DNA of 64,000 nucleotides, taken from contig NC_085052.1 of NCBI RefSeq assembly GCF_963662255.1, positions 31,072,654-31,136,653 on the forward strand, written 5' to 3'. The number at the start of each line of letters is the position of its first letter. Position 1 is the first letter of the stretch. This DNA comes from Cinclus cinclus. Its lineage: Eukaryota; Chordata; Aves; Passeriformes; Cinclidae. The notes under the pieces were generated by a model that ran no database searches, had not been told where the DNA came from, and saw only the letters and a list, made by a program, of their open reading frames with translations. The position numbers were made by a program, and so were the translations under genes. Below are positions 24,301 through 38,100 of the stretch, piece by piece.

Positions 24301-27300
24301 TGCAGTAGTTTGGAAATTCTGTGCAGCCCCTTCAGACTGCTGACAAGGGAATGAAGAGCTCAGTATAAGTTGACTAACACCAATTTGACAGAATTTGTTT
24401 TTGACAGACCATTTTGTAATTTTAATTCCTCCTGAGACTCTTTTAGTAGCCTAAAATAGCTCAGTTATGATTTCACTTATCCCTGCAGCAAGCAAGGGAC
24501 CAGGATATCAATGCTCACTTCCAGAGCAGTAGCTGAACATCAGGGTCATCCCTGAAAAATTCTGTCCATAGGTAGATGGTTAGGTGCAACTCTAGACTTG
24601 TTCTGTATCATTTTATCATGATACAGTGATTAGAAATGTATCATAAAATATAACCCTCCAGGCTACTCATGCTAAAAGTGACTAAATAGTAATCATATCA
24701 TTTTTCTCTCGGTGCATACCTAATGGGAGCAGAGTACAAGTAATTATTGTACAAGGGGGAAAACATCTGTTGTGAATATGATATAGGAAAGATAAGTAGC
24801 TGAACTGGTATCTGAGAGCGTTTCCAAGAACAATAAATGTACTCTATGTATTCAAGCTTGAAATGTGTTGCTATGGTTGATACATTAATTACGAAAATAG
24901 CAGCACACGAGTGAAAAAAAGGCTTAAAAGTCCTTCTGATATTGTGGGGGGAAGCAGTGTGGAGCAGAGGAGGAGCTGTCTTTTTAAAGTGAATACGTAC
25001 CTGAACACTGTTTGCTGGCACAAAGGCATGTTGAGATTATATGGGCTATTTACAGCTGCCTCCTCTGTGTCTGCCTGATGCATGAGGGACTGGGAGGCAG
25101 GCTGAGGAGAACAGGGATAACATCTTCATAGCTCTCAGTACCTCGATCAGTCTGTTCCCTTTGTTTCCCTCCCTCCTGGTCAAAGGGCTGTCTCCCATCC
25201 AGCACTGGGCAGAGCATTGTTGTCAAGTGCCCACTCTCCCATTTGACAGCAAGCAAAGCTATCCTCTGTCACTGAGTTCTGCTGTATCTGCATATTGAAG
25301 ACATTTTTTGAGCCTTTTTTTTTTTTTTTGTGAGTCTCACAGTGACCATGCACTTTGAAAAAGAAATCTGTCACCTGAGTGTGTAAGCAGACAAGTTTCC
25401 TGACTGAGAAAGTTTCCTAAGGCACTACAAAGAAATTACTAGAGGAAAAGAATAATCTGTGAGTATCTATTTCCCTGGAAACCTCATGGTCAGTTCAGGT
25501 GTTTAGAGAAAACAGCTGTAATGGAAAACTGTTGGACATTTAAATGGTCATTAGAAATAACTCAGATGCCCCTGCAGAGCTCATAAGCCTTTGCACAGAT
25601 GTTCTGAACTGAGAACTTGGTGCCAGAGGTACAATTTTCTCCCAAATTAAAGTCGATGTCAGACCTCATCTTGAATGGCAATATTAGAAGAAAGTGCCAG
25701 TAAGATCTAGCTCAGCCACTCCTTCAGAGTTAAAAACAGTTGGAGCAGCAGTGCAGGAGCCTCTGTGGGGCAGCAGCACAGCATCTTCTCAGCTGCTCAC
25801 CTTTCCATCACATGCACTTTAACTTTCTCCTTTTGAATGATGCTAATTCATAAAAAGGCCCAAATACCACACAAAATGCTGGGTTTATGCAATTCTGAGA
25901 TCAGTGGAAGAAGAAAAAAAAAAAAAAAGCCAAGAGAAAATCCAGGAGGAAAATCTATTTTGTAGTTATAGAATTAAAACAGAGATCTAGAAAATATTCC
26001 AGATTAAACATACTTTTATCCCTTACACAAAAACATGTGCACACACAGAGAGTGTGTCTGATGCCAAGTATGGTAGTGATGCCCAGCTTTTGTGGATGCA
26101 GAGGTGGTGTCCAAAATGTAAAATGACATTAAAGGAAACAAATTTTGGAAAGGAAGAAAGAATGGTCTCACTTCATCTCTGGCTCTGAAACATTACGATG
26201 ACTGTGTAATTGTCAATGAATAATTTCCATTTTCATAGTGTTCCATTGCTGGATGCATATGCAGGAACAAGATGGCTTACAGAATGGGTTGCTTTTACTG
26301 TTCCATTCCCTTTCTCCCCACAGAAGTCCACTCCATAACAGAACTGTTATCCATAACAGGAAAGCATTAGGATGCTTCCTGGAATCCTGGACACTCGCCT
26401 CTTTATCAATAACCACAAAATAACAAATCCACTTATGATCAAAATTCTTCTAATAATCAATGTTAATTTCTATAACATTTGCACAATGGAAATTTATGCA
26501 TAAAATAAATTGAGGGGGGGAAATCTAAGATTTTATGGAAACAGATTCCACAAATAATCAAATATTAAAACAGAGGAGAAAAGATTAAAAAGGAGAGAAA
26601 AGACAAAAGAGAAAAGAATATATTTCTTGCAATTTTTCTTAAAGCTTTGCCATTTCAGCATATGACAGTCCATTCCTTCCTAGCCATGTGTCTCAGGTAT
26701 TTTCATATGAAGTTGAGTTCTTATAAAGATGCTCTCTATTTGTTCAGTGATTATTCCCTTTTAAATACTGTTGTGGTTTCTGTGAACCTTCCATCCAGGT
26801 GGTTTATGAATATAATACAGTACTTTTATTAAAGGGAAGAGCTGCAAGCAGAACTCTGAAGAGACCTTATTCATGCACAGTGCAAGACAAGGAACAGAAA
26901 GTCAATTAGCTAGCTGTAAAAATCTCAAGGAAAGCAATTTTAGGGGATAAATCCAGAATTGAAAGACTGGAGAGGAAGTGGACTGGGATTGGGTGATTAA
27001 AATTTATCAGGCAGGCTAGAGACCAGCAGTTATGTTCCAGGAACATACACCATCACCTCCCTAATCCACTCAGCTCTAATAAGCACAGCTCTAGCAGGAC
27101 TGTTAATGAGGGCTGGCCAAACTGGATTGAAGCAACTTGGCCAGACCCCAAAGAGACTTGGTGTAGCACCCTTTCCACCAAAGTTTCTGATAGGAAAGCA
27201 GTAGCATCGCTGAACCTTGTAGTGGTGGTTCTGGTGCCCTTAAATGCTTCATTAGAAGTCCAGCTTCAGTGGTAGGAAACCAGCAGTGGAGAGTGTTTAG

Positions 27301-29145
27301 GAGGTGAAAGAGAGTTGATATTTCAAACTCCAGAGAAAGAATGAAGAGCTGGTTTTATTTAATTTTGTTCCTTGTGAAAGATAATGCTGGATCATTCCTA
27401 CCACCAAAGGAGGTGAGGATATTTGCTGTAATAAATTACACTTTTTTTTTTTCCTTCTTCCAGGTTCTCCGGGGAAACAAATGTGAAGCTTGCATTTTCA
27501 CTTACTCTGCTGTTGACCTCAGTCTTATTTAGGCATTGCTAGGTTATTTTGTTTCTTTGAAGATACATTTCTCTTTCCCTGTCTCTAGTGTCTTGATATA
27601 CTTTTCCAAGTAAGTGGCTGTGGGAATGAGTTAATAGTGAGAGTCACAGATGGACAGGCTGCACTTTAGAGCTGGCAGATGGGGACTTGAGACAAGATAA
27701 ATCTCTTTCAGACTGCTGGGTAACTGGGGAGAGTTGATTAGGGGGTCTCTGAAGGAAACACACACGGCTAGGTATTGAGGAGCAGAGAGATGAAATGGTG
27801 CTTTTGGGTTTTGGATGGATTAGAGGTGTGCTCAGCTGCCTGAGTCACTGCTGCGGGCCAGTGGGCAGTGTGGGATGGCACAGAGCACGATGGCCCGTGG
27901 GGGAAAAGCTGCTGGGGTCACACCCTGCCAAAGCAAGCCATGGAATCTGAAAGCACCAGGGACCAGAGTCGGGGATTTAAGGACTTAGGAGACAGAGGCA
28001 TCCTGCTTTCAAACACACTTCCTCAATTCCTGCCTATTCACATTTATGTTTTCTTATTTCTTGCGTCCAAGGAAAATACCCTATAAGCAGGCAGAATGTC
28101 ATTTAAATGTCACCACTTGCTGTCCTTTTGACTTGAAAGGAAAATGAGAAGAAGGATTAGTTGTACCAGGGCTAGAGGTGGGAGTCCTTTGACTTTCCCT
28201 TCCTCTTCAGTGTCAGCAGTGGAGCCCAGAGAGAGCTGTGGCTCAGGCTGAGGTGTGTCTGTTCCACAAACACACTGAGGCTCCTGCAGACATGGTCCTT
28301 GGTGACACTGGCATCCCAGGAAAGGCTGCAGATAAGCAGGACACCAATTTACTGGTCTGGTTCTGTTAATTCTGCTTCCCACCAATGCCTAGTGGCAGGG
28401 CTCAGGAAATGTTATTTTTACCAACGCTGAGGATTTTGTGCATATTATCGAACAGGCAAGAGTCGACAGCAAAAAAAGAAATTAAATCATTTACCCTCAA
28501 GCTTTGCAGAAGTCAAATGACATAAAAAAACTTACATTTTCAGAGCACACAAAGATATGTTTCTGTTCTTTAATGGTGTTTTATATGTCCCTTACAAGCT
28601 GCCACTTTCAGAAACATCATATATGTTCCTTGGTAGGTGTATTCAAGCAGTTTTCTAATCTTCTTTTCAGAAGGTAGAAGACTGGGAATCACTTGTACAG
28701 ATATTCAGTTTTTCTTTTCTATGAATAAGTCATGGCAATACAAGGGGATATGATGAGAATGCTTTTAACAGAGCTGTGTCTCTTCTACAGCATTGTTATA
28801 AAATGAGGGAAGTCAGAAAATACCTACTTAGTATATGCATCATTGTGCTAATCCTTGCTTGTTTCCCACATGATGGTCTCTTGTGATGTTTCAATTTGAA
28901 AAAAAAATGCAAAGCAGGAAGAGTTTTCTTCTGAAGTTTTAAAATATACTTTGCATTGTCACAAGCCTTCCACTGTGAACATATTTTGTGGGTTGAACTG
29001 CATTTCCCTGCCTCTTATTCGTCTCCAATTTTCTTCTTTAAAGTTCTCTGTTTCCCCCAACAGCAGCATGATCCATGGCCATACACAAGGGTTGGACTTT
29101 TCTACCTTTAGATCCTGCATTAGTATTGACAGGCACATGCCTATT
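18351..29145. other. Non-coding stretch with minor simple repeats
   Basis: I see no supportable gene. Minor simple sequence includes a G/T-rich tract at about 21,165-21,225, a T run at 25,315-25,329 and an A run near 25,915. The frame at 19,358-19,678 starts from TTG and shows no domain. Confidence 0.5.
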
Positions 29146-29166
29146 AAAAAAAAAAAAAAAAAAAAA
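29146..29166. repeat. Poly(A) tract of 21 bases
   Basis: This is an uninterrupted A run preceded by CTATT. No other retroposon hallmark is visible nearby. Confidence 0.85.
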
Positions 29167-29698
29167 GCACCTTGTATTTTTTAAGCTGTGTCAAATCCTG
29201 CAGCAGTTCTTAGTGACTTTCTTAGGGCAGAGAAAAGGAAAAGGAAATGTTTAACTCAATGACGTGACCTCTCCTGTTTCTGAGTCTCACAGTGAGTGTT
29301 GGTGCTTTGTTTGTCTTCCACAAAATGAAGCAGAGGGGTGGATTTATCTGATATTTTCCCCTGCCACATAACAAAACCCTTAAATTGATAAAAAGGAAAA
29401 ATAAGTAGAAATTAAACTGAAAGAAAGAGATAGATATGTAAGACTAAAGCAAATTCTTCATTTTGTTTCTGCATTGGAGTTGGGTCAGATTTTGGCAGAA
29501 CTGCCCAGGAAGTTTGGATATGGAAAGACACCTAGGACAGACACCATGCAGTCTCCTGACAATCTTTTGAGGGACGTTCCCATTTGTGCAGGCTGAGATC
29601 CATATAAATGTATTAAATAAATATAATTTGTTGTTTCTAAAACACAGAACACAATGAGTCATGTCAGGGATCTGTAGTCCATGACCAGAGAGAAATTT

Positions 29699-29797
29699 CT
29701 TTATTATTATTATTATTAGTTAAGCATTACTTCAGTATCAGCTGAATATGCACAGCTTGTTAAAAACAAACAAACAAGCAAACAAACAAACAACAAC
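29699..29797. repeat. (TTA)n and (CAAA)n microsatellites
   Basis: A short TTA trinucleotide run (about 29,699-29,718) is followed by a degenerate CAAA run (about 29,765-29,797). Both lie just left of the hairpin cluster at 29,823-29,858. Confidence 0.85.
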
Positions 29798-29822
29798 ATC
29801 ATGTTCTAAAAGTCGATTAATT

Positions 29823-29858
29823 TAAAGGGTTATCCCTTTAGAGTTAAATTAACTCTAA
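29823..29858. repeat. Two overlapping inverted repeats
   Basis: TAAAGGG pairs with CCCTTTA across a 4-nt loop (29,823-29,840). Immediately after, and sharing bases, TTAGAGTTAA pairs with TTAACTCTAA across a single A (29,838-29,858). The two hairpins are mutually exclusive because they share 29,838-29,840. The end of a decayed element is possible, but no matching distant terminal repeat was found. Confidence 0.8.
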
Positions 29859-29879
29859 GCCCTTAGAGTTATCCTTGTA

Positions 29880-32164
29880 AGATTAAAAGGACAGCGGACA
29901 CTCGTGCCTGCCAAACATCCAAAAGAAAAAATGAGTACATATGGATTTATTGAGTTCATTTCACTGATAAAACCTGCTTTTGTGCGTAGCAGTTGTCTCA
30001 GCCCCTTGCTAGTGATTGGCATGTCATGTCCTGCTGACAATTCCAATGCTGTCCCTGTGGCCACCCTGCAGCTGTGGAGCCCTGGGACTCCTGAAGACCT
30101 CACCAGATCTTTGCTTTTGGCACAAGAAATTAACCTATTATTTCTATACAACTTCCAGGGAAATGATGATAATTCAAACTGTCTTTGGTCCCTATGTGTA
30201 AACTTAAAATTTATCATTTTAATACAGGTCCATTTTGAAGTTGCTGGAATCTACCGTTATAGCATTTTTAATTTCTGGTTTTTAAAGATTCACAGCAGTA
30301 AGCTTTCTTATTTATTCTTGGAAGGTTGCATTGGCAAAAATAGAGGGTGAGCTGAGATTTGAAGAAAAATCCAGAAGATGAGTGCAATCTTGAGAGACAA
30401 AGCATGGAAGAATCTATGAGTGTGTTTTTATGTCTCTCCACACATCTTACAGAAGTTAATAGAAAGGTACTGCCATTGTAACCCACATAACACAAGTGTT
30501 TTCCAAAGATAAGGGAAGACTCTGGTAGTCTCAGAAAGTTTTTTATAAGATAATGCCAACTTCCTCCAAGTGTGCATTGGTGCATGAGCCTGGCTATAGG
30601 GTAAGGACAGTCACGTAGAAATGTCAGGTTACTGTAAACAAGAAGTTAAAATTTATTTTCAGCGTGCCCTTATGCCACACTTCTTAAAAAAAAAAAAAAA
30701 CAACAAACCAATAACTTTATATTTTAGTAATAGGCTGTTCTTTGTCAATAATTCAAATATTTAATGTCCTATCAAATTTTAGTTTCCTTTTTAATAGCAT
30801 AAACTACATAACATGCATAGTATAAAGGAAAATATTTTTTACTCTCAGAGACACACTTTAAAATGTGTTCAAGTATACTTTTCAGGGAAATATGAATTGC
30901 ACAGAATATAAATTTCCCCGATTACAACTCAGAACTCATCTAAATTCTTAAAGGGAGGGGAAGGTACATAGAGAAAATGTTGCAGTCTGTACTGGACCTT
31001 AAATCAGACTAAGTGCTTGCAAGTGTTTGTGTTCGTATTGGCTTTCATTAATTTGAGGCCACATTTATCATTCCAGCTTTTCTTAGGATGGCCCTAATGC
31101 TAGATTGCACCATATTTAAAAGAAGGAAATACATTTCTAATAAGCAGCCTCTGAATAAGGACCGAGAGCAAAGCAGTTGCCTGCCCACTTAAATGAGGGC
31201 TAGGTCCCAGGGGAGCTGGGAGGAAGGTGTGGTGTTATCTGAGGATGGGAAATGGCTTCTTCAATTTCCTCATCACTCCTACCCCAGCTTCATTGCTGAG
31301 GGGCTGGTACTGGTTTTCCTAAGCCTTCTGAACCAGTGGCATGTGCTGTGTTCATCATCAGGAAACAGCTGTAAGTCACACAAGTGGTTTGCTTTTGTTG
31401 TTATTTGGGAGTTTCTTTATAGGGTTCGTTGCTTGCTCTACAAACAGGCTGTACTGTTTGAGCTACCAGTGGAGGAAATGCAGACCACTCAAAGGTGCAC
31501 GCTTAGCTCCAAGTGCTTTTTGCTACAGTGACCTTAGAAGTTGCATGTGCCCTTCTTCAGTGCTGACAACATAAGGAGTTGCAAATGGAACCTAACTGAA
31601 GATCCTTTCCATTTGATGTCTGTTCAGGATTTCCACTGGTGCCAGGTAAAACTGTATCTAAAGCAGGCTGCACAGACCTACCACCAATAATTGTGCTTTT
31701 AATAAAGGAAGGGAAATTTCTAAAAAAATCTGGGGGCTTCCCCCCATTATTCCCTTCTATATCTTTTGGCAAAGTGCACTTGATTCCTCATGAAACAAAT
31801 GTTCCCTTTCTTCATTAGTGCTCATGCTTGACTAGAAAAGGTATCCCTGCCAGGTGTGGGAGCCTGGGTTGTGTGATGATTAGCAGGAGGGTAATAAATC
31901 AGCTTGGGCTCTTCATCAGTAGGATAAATCATGGGCTCCAGCTAAATGGAAATGGTGTCTTGTTGTTCTGTTTTACAGCATTCTACCAAAGCCCTGTGCT
32001 TAGGAAAGAAAGAAATTTTAGTAATCTCCAAAAAGTAGGGATGGGAAAACTTAATGTTGCTTTACTTTCAACAAAGTCTGACAACTATTTTCACCAGATA
32101 AGTTTTGTAAAACCCTTTTTTTGGTTCATGATCTTTTTCACTTCTAAATATGAATGCTATGTAA

Positions 32165-32167
<3 letters not shown>
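29880..32167. other. Non-coding stretch, nothing recognised
   Basis: The longest frame (29,904-30,350 plus, 148 codons) begins with GTG, overlaps a 120-codon frame on the other strand and has no recognisable domain. A 15-A run lies at 30,686-30,700. Confidence 0.5.
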
Positions 32168-32195
<28 letters not shown>

Positions 32196-32196
32196 T
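32168..32196. repeat. Poly(T) tract of 29 bases
   Basis: This is an uninterrupted T run. Unlike the tract at 1.83 kb, no minus-strand AATAAA lies close to it, so I do not call a retrocopy. Confidence 0.9.
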
Positions 32197-35100
32197 GGTA
32201 TGGTGAGAAAGCTTTTACTTTTTCTCCTAGACTTCATAAGGGAATAGTGTAAAAACAAACCCAAATAAAACCTTTATATTTTCATAAAAGCTAGATTAAA
32301 TTAAAGCTTCAAGAGTTTCAAGTTCTGCTCAGAAATTCTGATTTTTATTTACATTACCTCTTTGTCACCTTGGAAACACTGCTCTCTGCAGGGTAGCACA
32401 GTGGAAATGTGGGTCCCAACTTCAGCTCTTAAATTTCTCCTATGCAAAACATCTCCCAGAACTTGCAGATGTAGAGGGAAGCTTCACCTACGAGTATTTC
32501 AGTCTTTTTCTCCAACTTTGGTGTTTCCATTTGTTAACATTTCTTGTTAACAAAAGGAAAAAAATGACCTTGAAGTGCACATGTACATCTTGCTCCACAG
32601 TCACCCTCCTGTAATATAACAAAAACCTTTCCCCATAAGGCAAGAAACTGCACTACATGAGCAATACAGGCTCTTGTTGCTGATGCTGAAGGATTAGGTC
32701 TTTCCTGAGACACTGATGTAAGAGAATAGAGAGAGAGAGGCATATTTGGGCAAAGCAATAATTCAGCCCAGAATTTTAATATAAAGAACACCAAGGCAGT
32801 ATCCTGTTATCTGAATTTTAATGACTGTATCTTTTTTATCCTGTCAGTTGTAGCAAGAATGTGAGAGGTTTCATGAAACATTAATGGCTCTAACTGCAGT
32901 CCTCTCCATTTCCTTTTTTTCTTCCTTTTTTTTTGTTCTCCTGATGCGATGTAAAATATGAATTTGTGCAGTGGAACTGCTTTCTGCACAGGGATGTATT
33001 GCTTGCTTGATCTTGCAGCAGTGGCTGTGGTTCCTGTTTGGGCTGGGAGCTTCCACAGGCTGCCTAGGGAGAGGGAGAGGGCTGGAAGTGTGTGGAAAGG
33101 AAGATCTTGCTGATGACAAATCATAAACAATTTTAAATACAGTCCATATTTTAGGGACTTTCAAATAAAGGGCCAGCTGGATGCCCTGCAGTAACCTCAG
33201 TCACATCTCTAGACTGCTGGTTGCTGGCTGGATGAACTGTTCAAAAGGCAAAAATCCGCAGGGAATATCAGATCCTCTCCCCTCCTCAACCCCCGAGAAA
33301 CAGGCTGAGAATGGGGCAGGGAGGGAATAAACCCGAGCAGTTTTCAGGGCTCATCAGGTGCAAAGGCACACCACAGCCTGTGGACATTACTGTACATGCC
33401 AGGCACTGCACTGGGGCTGCCAGGCCAAATCCTGAAGGATTATGAATTCCTGCAACAGCCAGTCTCTCACACCTAGGACACATGCAAAGAGTTGATGCCA
33501 TTTGACTGAGTGGTCTCACATTTTAACTTCCAGGGCAGGGTTGTAGAAAAATACACAGTTCCCAAACCAAGTGAAGAAACCTAGAGGCAAACAAACATAG
33601 CTTAACACAGGCACGGAGGCCAAGCGTGTTTGGAATCCAGTATGTGAGATGCTGCAAAAAGCAAATTCAGCACTCTGATCCACAAGATGCATAATAGGAA
33701 ATGTTCCTTTTTATTCAGAGGAAGCCTGTTACAACATAAATATGCATTGTGTGGTGCCATAATATAGTGCCTATAACGTGGCAACAGCAGATGTAAGCCC
33801 TGATGTGTTTATTTTCATCCTAAAACAGTATGACACCGATGGGGTCAGTGAGAGGGTGTCACCACCCCAGTGTGACACATGTGTGCCATGCTGTCTGCCA
33901 TTCCCTGGGACTGGGATGTTTGCTAGCAAATGTTCTGCCCTCCATGAACGTCATCCTGAGAAACAAGCCCACAGGTTTTGGGGAGCAGAGAGACCAAGAG
34001 TGGCTGTCAGTCTCTGTGCCTCCGTTCTCTCCCTACCTCCCCATTCCTTAGGCATCTCCATGAGTTGGGAATAGCCTGACCTCCAACAGTTTCCCTCTTG
34101 TTGTCTCTGGAAAATAGATGGCAAAAATATAGCTTACTCTTCCAGAAACTGGAGAGCAGTTTTCTTCATTCTCTTGGAGTTTGTGTCTGTCTGGAGGTAC
34201 TGGATGAATTGGGGGTATCACAGATACACTGAGTGAGGCTGAGGCCTTGTATTTAATATTTTAATTAAAGCAGAAAAGCAGTGGAAAGGTGAACAGAGAA
34301 AGCATTACCTGCTTTGTTTTGTGTTTCAATAAGCATTATTTCAGTTTTCTGTGATTTTCTGTTCTGGGAGCTGTGAGGAAGGCATCGTGTGTATGATGAA
34401 CTTGATGGTGAGTATGATGTGAGAAGGAGCTTGGGTTTTGTACAGTAAATAAAGCAATATACAGCAGTAACAGGACGGGTCTTCCAGCACTGAGTTTGGT
34501 TAGCATGGGCATGCTGAACAGCTGGAGAAATAAATGGTGTGGCAATGTAGTATGTGCTGTTTAGCCATGGACCAGTGGAGTCTACTGCTGTTCACAGAGC
34601 CAAACTGATAAACACAGGTGTTAATAGGTCTGATGCATATTTAGATTTCATTCATTAAAATGATCTATTTTGGAATAAGCTTGCAAATGAATAATCAAGT
34701 TGCATTCTCTGTGGAACAGACTTGTCTGCTAGTATACTGAAGACCGTTGATAAGAAGAACTGCAGAAAAAGTAAGGGCCAAAGAAAGTTGATGTGAAATA
34801 AAATTCAGTTCACTCTTACTATGCTAATTAAGGGAGCTTACACATTTCACCATGATTAACTGAGACACAGTGGTAGAGCTCAATATGTGTGGGAGTTCAT
34901 TTAGTTGTCTGTTGTTCTACCTTTTCACTTAACAAGTGCTTTTTGATTTAAATGGAAATCTCTAATTGCAAAATGATCCCTGATGAAGTATGTCACAACA
35001 AATACATACATTCTGTTACAACAAGAAAACTCTGTCTGTTTATATTGTTTTCACTATTGTCCCAGGCTTTCTTAATTCTTCCACTTTCCTTCATTCAGCA

Positions 35101-38100
35101 TAAAGTTCACAGTATGCCTATTTGAAACAACAACAACAAAATGGGATGCTTATTATCAATGAATCAGTGGCATTTACAAGTGGGATTTAAACAAATCTGC
35201 TGCAATAATGGTGGATGGTTTGTTGGAAATCTGAGTTTTCTTCCCGATAGAACCAGTAAAGGTTTTGATGGAGAACAAAACAAAACAAAAAAAAGGTGCT
35301 AGTTGACATCAATGTGTTTCCCTGGACTCCAGAGAGATTCTCCTTATTGCAGAATCAGAGCCAACATTAGGAGATTAAGGGTTTATATGACAGGCAATTA
35401 ATAGAAGGATGTTTGTGGGAGGAAGGTTTTTCTGGCTTTTCTAGGGTAAAAAATTCAGGGAGAATATGGAGGAAAGGAAGGGTAAAACAGAAGAAGCCAG
35501 ATAAAAGGAAGGGAAAAGTCCTCAGAAATTGTGTAGGCCAGTGTGAGGATTCCCATGCACTGCTGCTGGGTTTGCATGCAGTGTAATGAACAGTAGAGGC
35601 ATCCTGTGCCTGGCTTGGTCTGTCCCCATCAGTGCAGCAGCAGAAATCCCTGCCTTCAACATTAATCTGGATTCACTGAAAGCAGTACACACAGGGGAAA
35701 TGCTTCTGTTGCTGTAATATTCTTTGGGAAAACAGGAAGCACTTGTATTGGAAAATGTGCAACATGAGTTATAAACAGGGTCACCGAGGTTCAGTCCTGC
35801 AGAAAAATGACCTTCATTTGTTTTCCAAGTATGAAGCAGGAGGGAGATAATATTTCCCCTGTGTCAAAGCTGATTGTTCTAGAAGTAATGTGGAAACCCT
35901 AAAGTTGGGGAAACACATTAAAAAGAGGGACATGACAGCCAAAGAATAGAACACAGACTGAGACAATACTTCCTGTCCCATTTATTAAGTGCTATTTATA
36001 GTTTCATCTAAGAATATACATCCAGGACCTGAACATATATAGAAAATCACAGTACACTTAAAAAAATGGTTTTCTGATTCTATATAGGACTTTATTAGTA
36101 ACTGGCAGCTTTATCACAGTACACATTAATTACATGTACAGCTACATTTGCATAACACCACAGCTGCCATTTAAAGCAAAAACCACACTCAGCTGTTTGG
36201 TAGATATAAGCATTTTGTCTGGATTTCAGAAAATGTGCCTGTTAGAAGATTTAAGTAGACCATGAAATAAGACAATTTCCCTGCATTTTTGTCCATGTAA
36301 TTAATTCAGCACAAGTGATGAGGAGATACTAAGTACCAAAGGAGTTATATTCTTATTGCCCTGTGGTTGCTGGGCAGTCTGTTTTCTCCACTTGCCATTA
36401 AATTCACTGCAAAGGTACTCATCAATGTGCTATGTTCAGAATATTCAACCAATGCAGGGAATTTTGGGGGTTGCTGTTTCGTTGTTTTTATTTTTTTCAT
36501 TTTTTTTTTCCTTCTGACAAGTATCAAGTCTTCAAACAGGAAAATAACAACACATATCTGTATATATAATTCCTATTCCACAGGGATGAAAGTTTCTTTG
36601 TCATTATTGCATAAACCTGTGAATTAATGTCCTGCCAGATGTGTAATATTTTCAATAATATCTGGCTGTGGAGGCAGGAGGTGTCATTTGCCTCAGGACA
36701 GACAGACAGAACCTTCTTCCCAAGCTCCTTTCAGCCACATCCTGCATCTGTCACACTGCTTTGCAGCTCTGCCAGTGAAGCCTGCACATGAGGCAGGGCT
36801 TGCTTCCCAGAGCATTGCCATCCCTTTATGTGTGTGTGGTGGAGCTCCTACTTCTTCCTGAATTAGTGTGCTGAAATGTTGACTTTTCAGAAATTCCTGG
36901 CATGTGAATAAGAAAAACAGCAAGTGTTGAATACATTCGTTGTTTCCAACTCAGCTGCTGAGTATGCAATGCTGTTGTTTCTGACATAGTGCTGTCTTGC
37001 ATAATACTTTTGTATTTTTCTTTTCTTTGCCCTAAGTTATTGTGCTTATGGAGTAACTGAAGCCTCATTCACCATTGCACAGAGCACTGTCCCCAGAGAC
37101 TCTGAGCTGAGCATTATGTTTCAGACAGGTTTTGAGTATGATTGGGGATCTATCCTCTTCATGCAGCTACTGTTCTCTGTAACAAATTTGTGTTAAGAAC
37201 TTGCCCTTAAGTGTTTCCATTGCTGGAGACCCAATTTCCAGAAAGTCATCTGTCCATTAAATACTAGTTGCACAGGGTTTTTTTTGGTCCCATTTCCCTT
37301 GTTCAATTTCCACTGAGAAACTAACTTCAGCCGAGTTGCTCCAGGTATGAATCAGTGTAATAGAAGGCAGAATTTGTCCCTTTCCTTTTCAGCCAAATTG
37401 TGTGCTTTCAGTGTCTGGAAAACTATAATTTTCCCTCTGTCTGACTTGTTTGATACTTACCAGAATCCCCTGAAATCTACTTCAGATATTAAATAATCCA
37501 CCTTACTTGCTGCCTAAGTGATGTAATACCACATCTTTCAATACTTGCACTGCTGTCCAGCTTGCTATTTCAACAATTTGCTGTTTAAATACTGGTGACA
37601 TATGTAGGTGAAATATCTGTAAAACTGTCACTTAAAAAACACATGTAGGGATAGGTGCTCTCCTCAAAAATTGAACACCTTTGCTCCTGTTTGTGTCTTG
37701 CCTTTCATTTTTGCTTTCTAAGCAATGTGCTTTTCTGTCCAGCCCTTGCACATTATTCATCCATCTCACCTCATTTTCAAGACTTTCTCCTCAGCTTGGA
37801 ATTCTCCCTAGGACCAGAACAGACTGCCACCACTTTTTCCTTTAAGTCCATCAGTATTTAGTGACCATGTTTCCACTGCTGATCAGAAGTTCAAAGTTTT
37901 TTGTCCAACTTACCTATCTCATATTAAGCTCAAAACCTAACTATCAAAAGTCAGCTTCCTTTTGAGTCAGCTGGTAGAAACTGATCTAATAGGGTGGAAC
38001 TGGGAAAGTACTGTGCCTGGTGGCCTGGGCATGTGCACTGTATTCCTTTGTGCAAATCCAAATGGAATGGGATGAATACAGAGCTCCCAAAAGTGAGATA

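Noticed and set aside
29904..30350. 148-codon plus-strand frame
   Set aside because: It starts from GTG, overlaps a 120-codon frame on the minus strand and shows no domain or splice context.
32168..32196. 29-T tract as a retrocopy tail
   Set aside because: No polyadenylation hexamer lies at a suitable distance on the minus strand, and no transcript-like sequence adjoins it.
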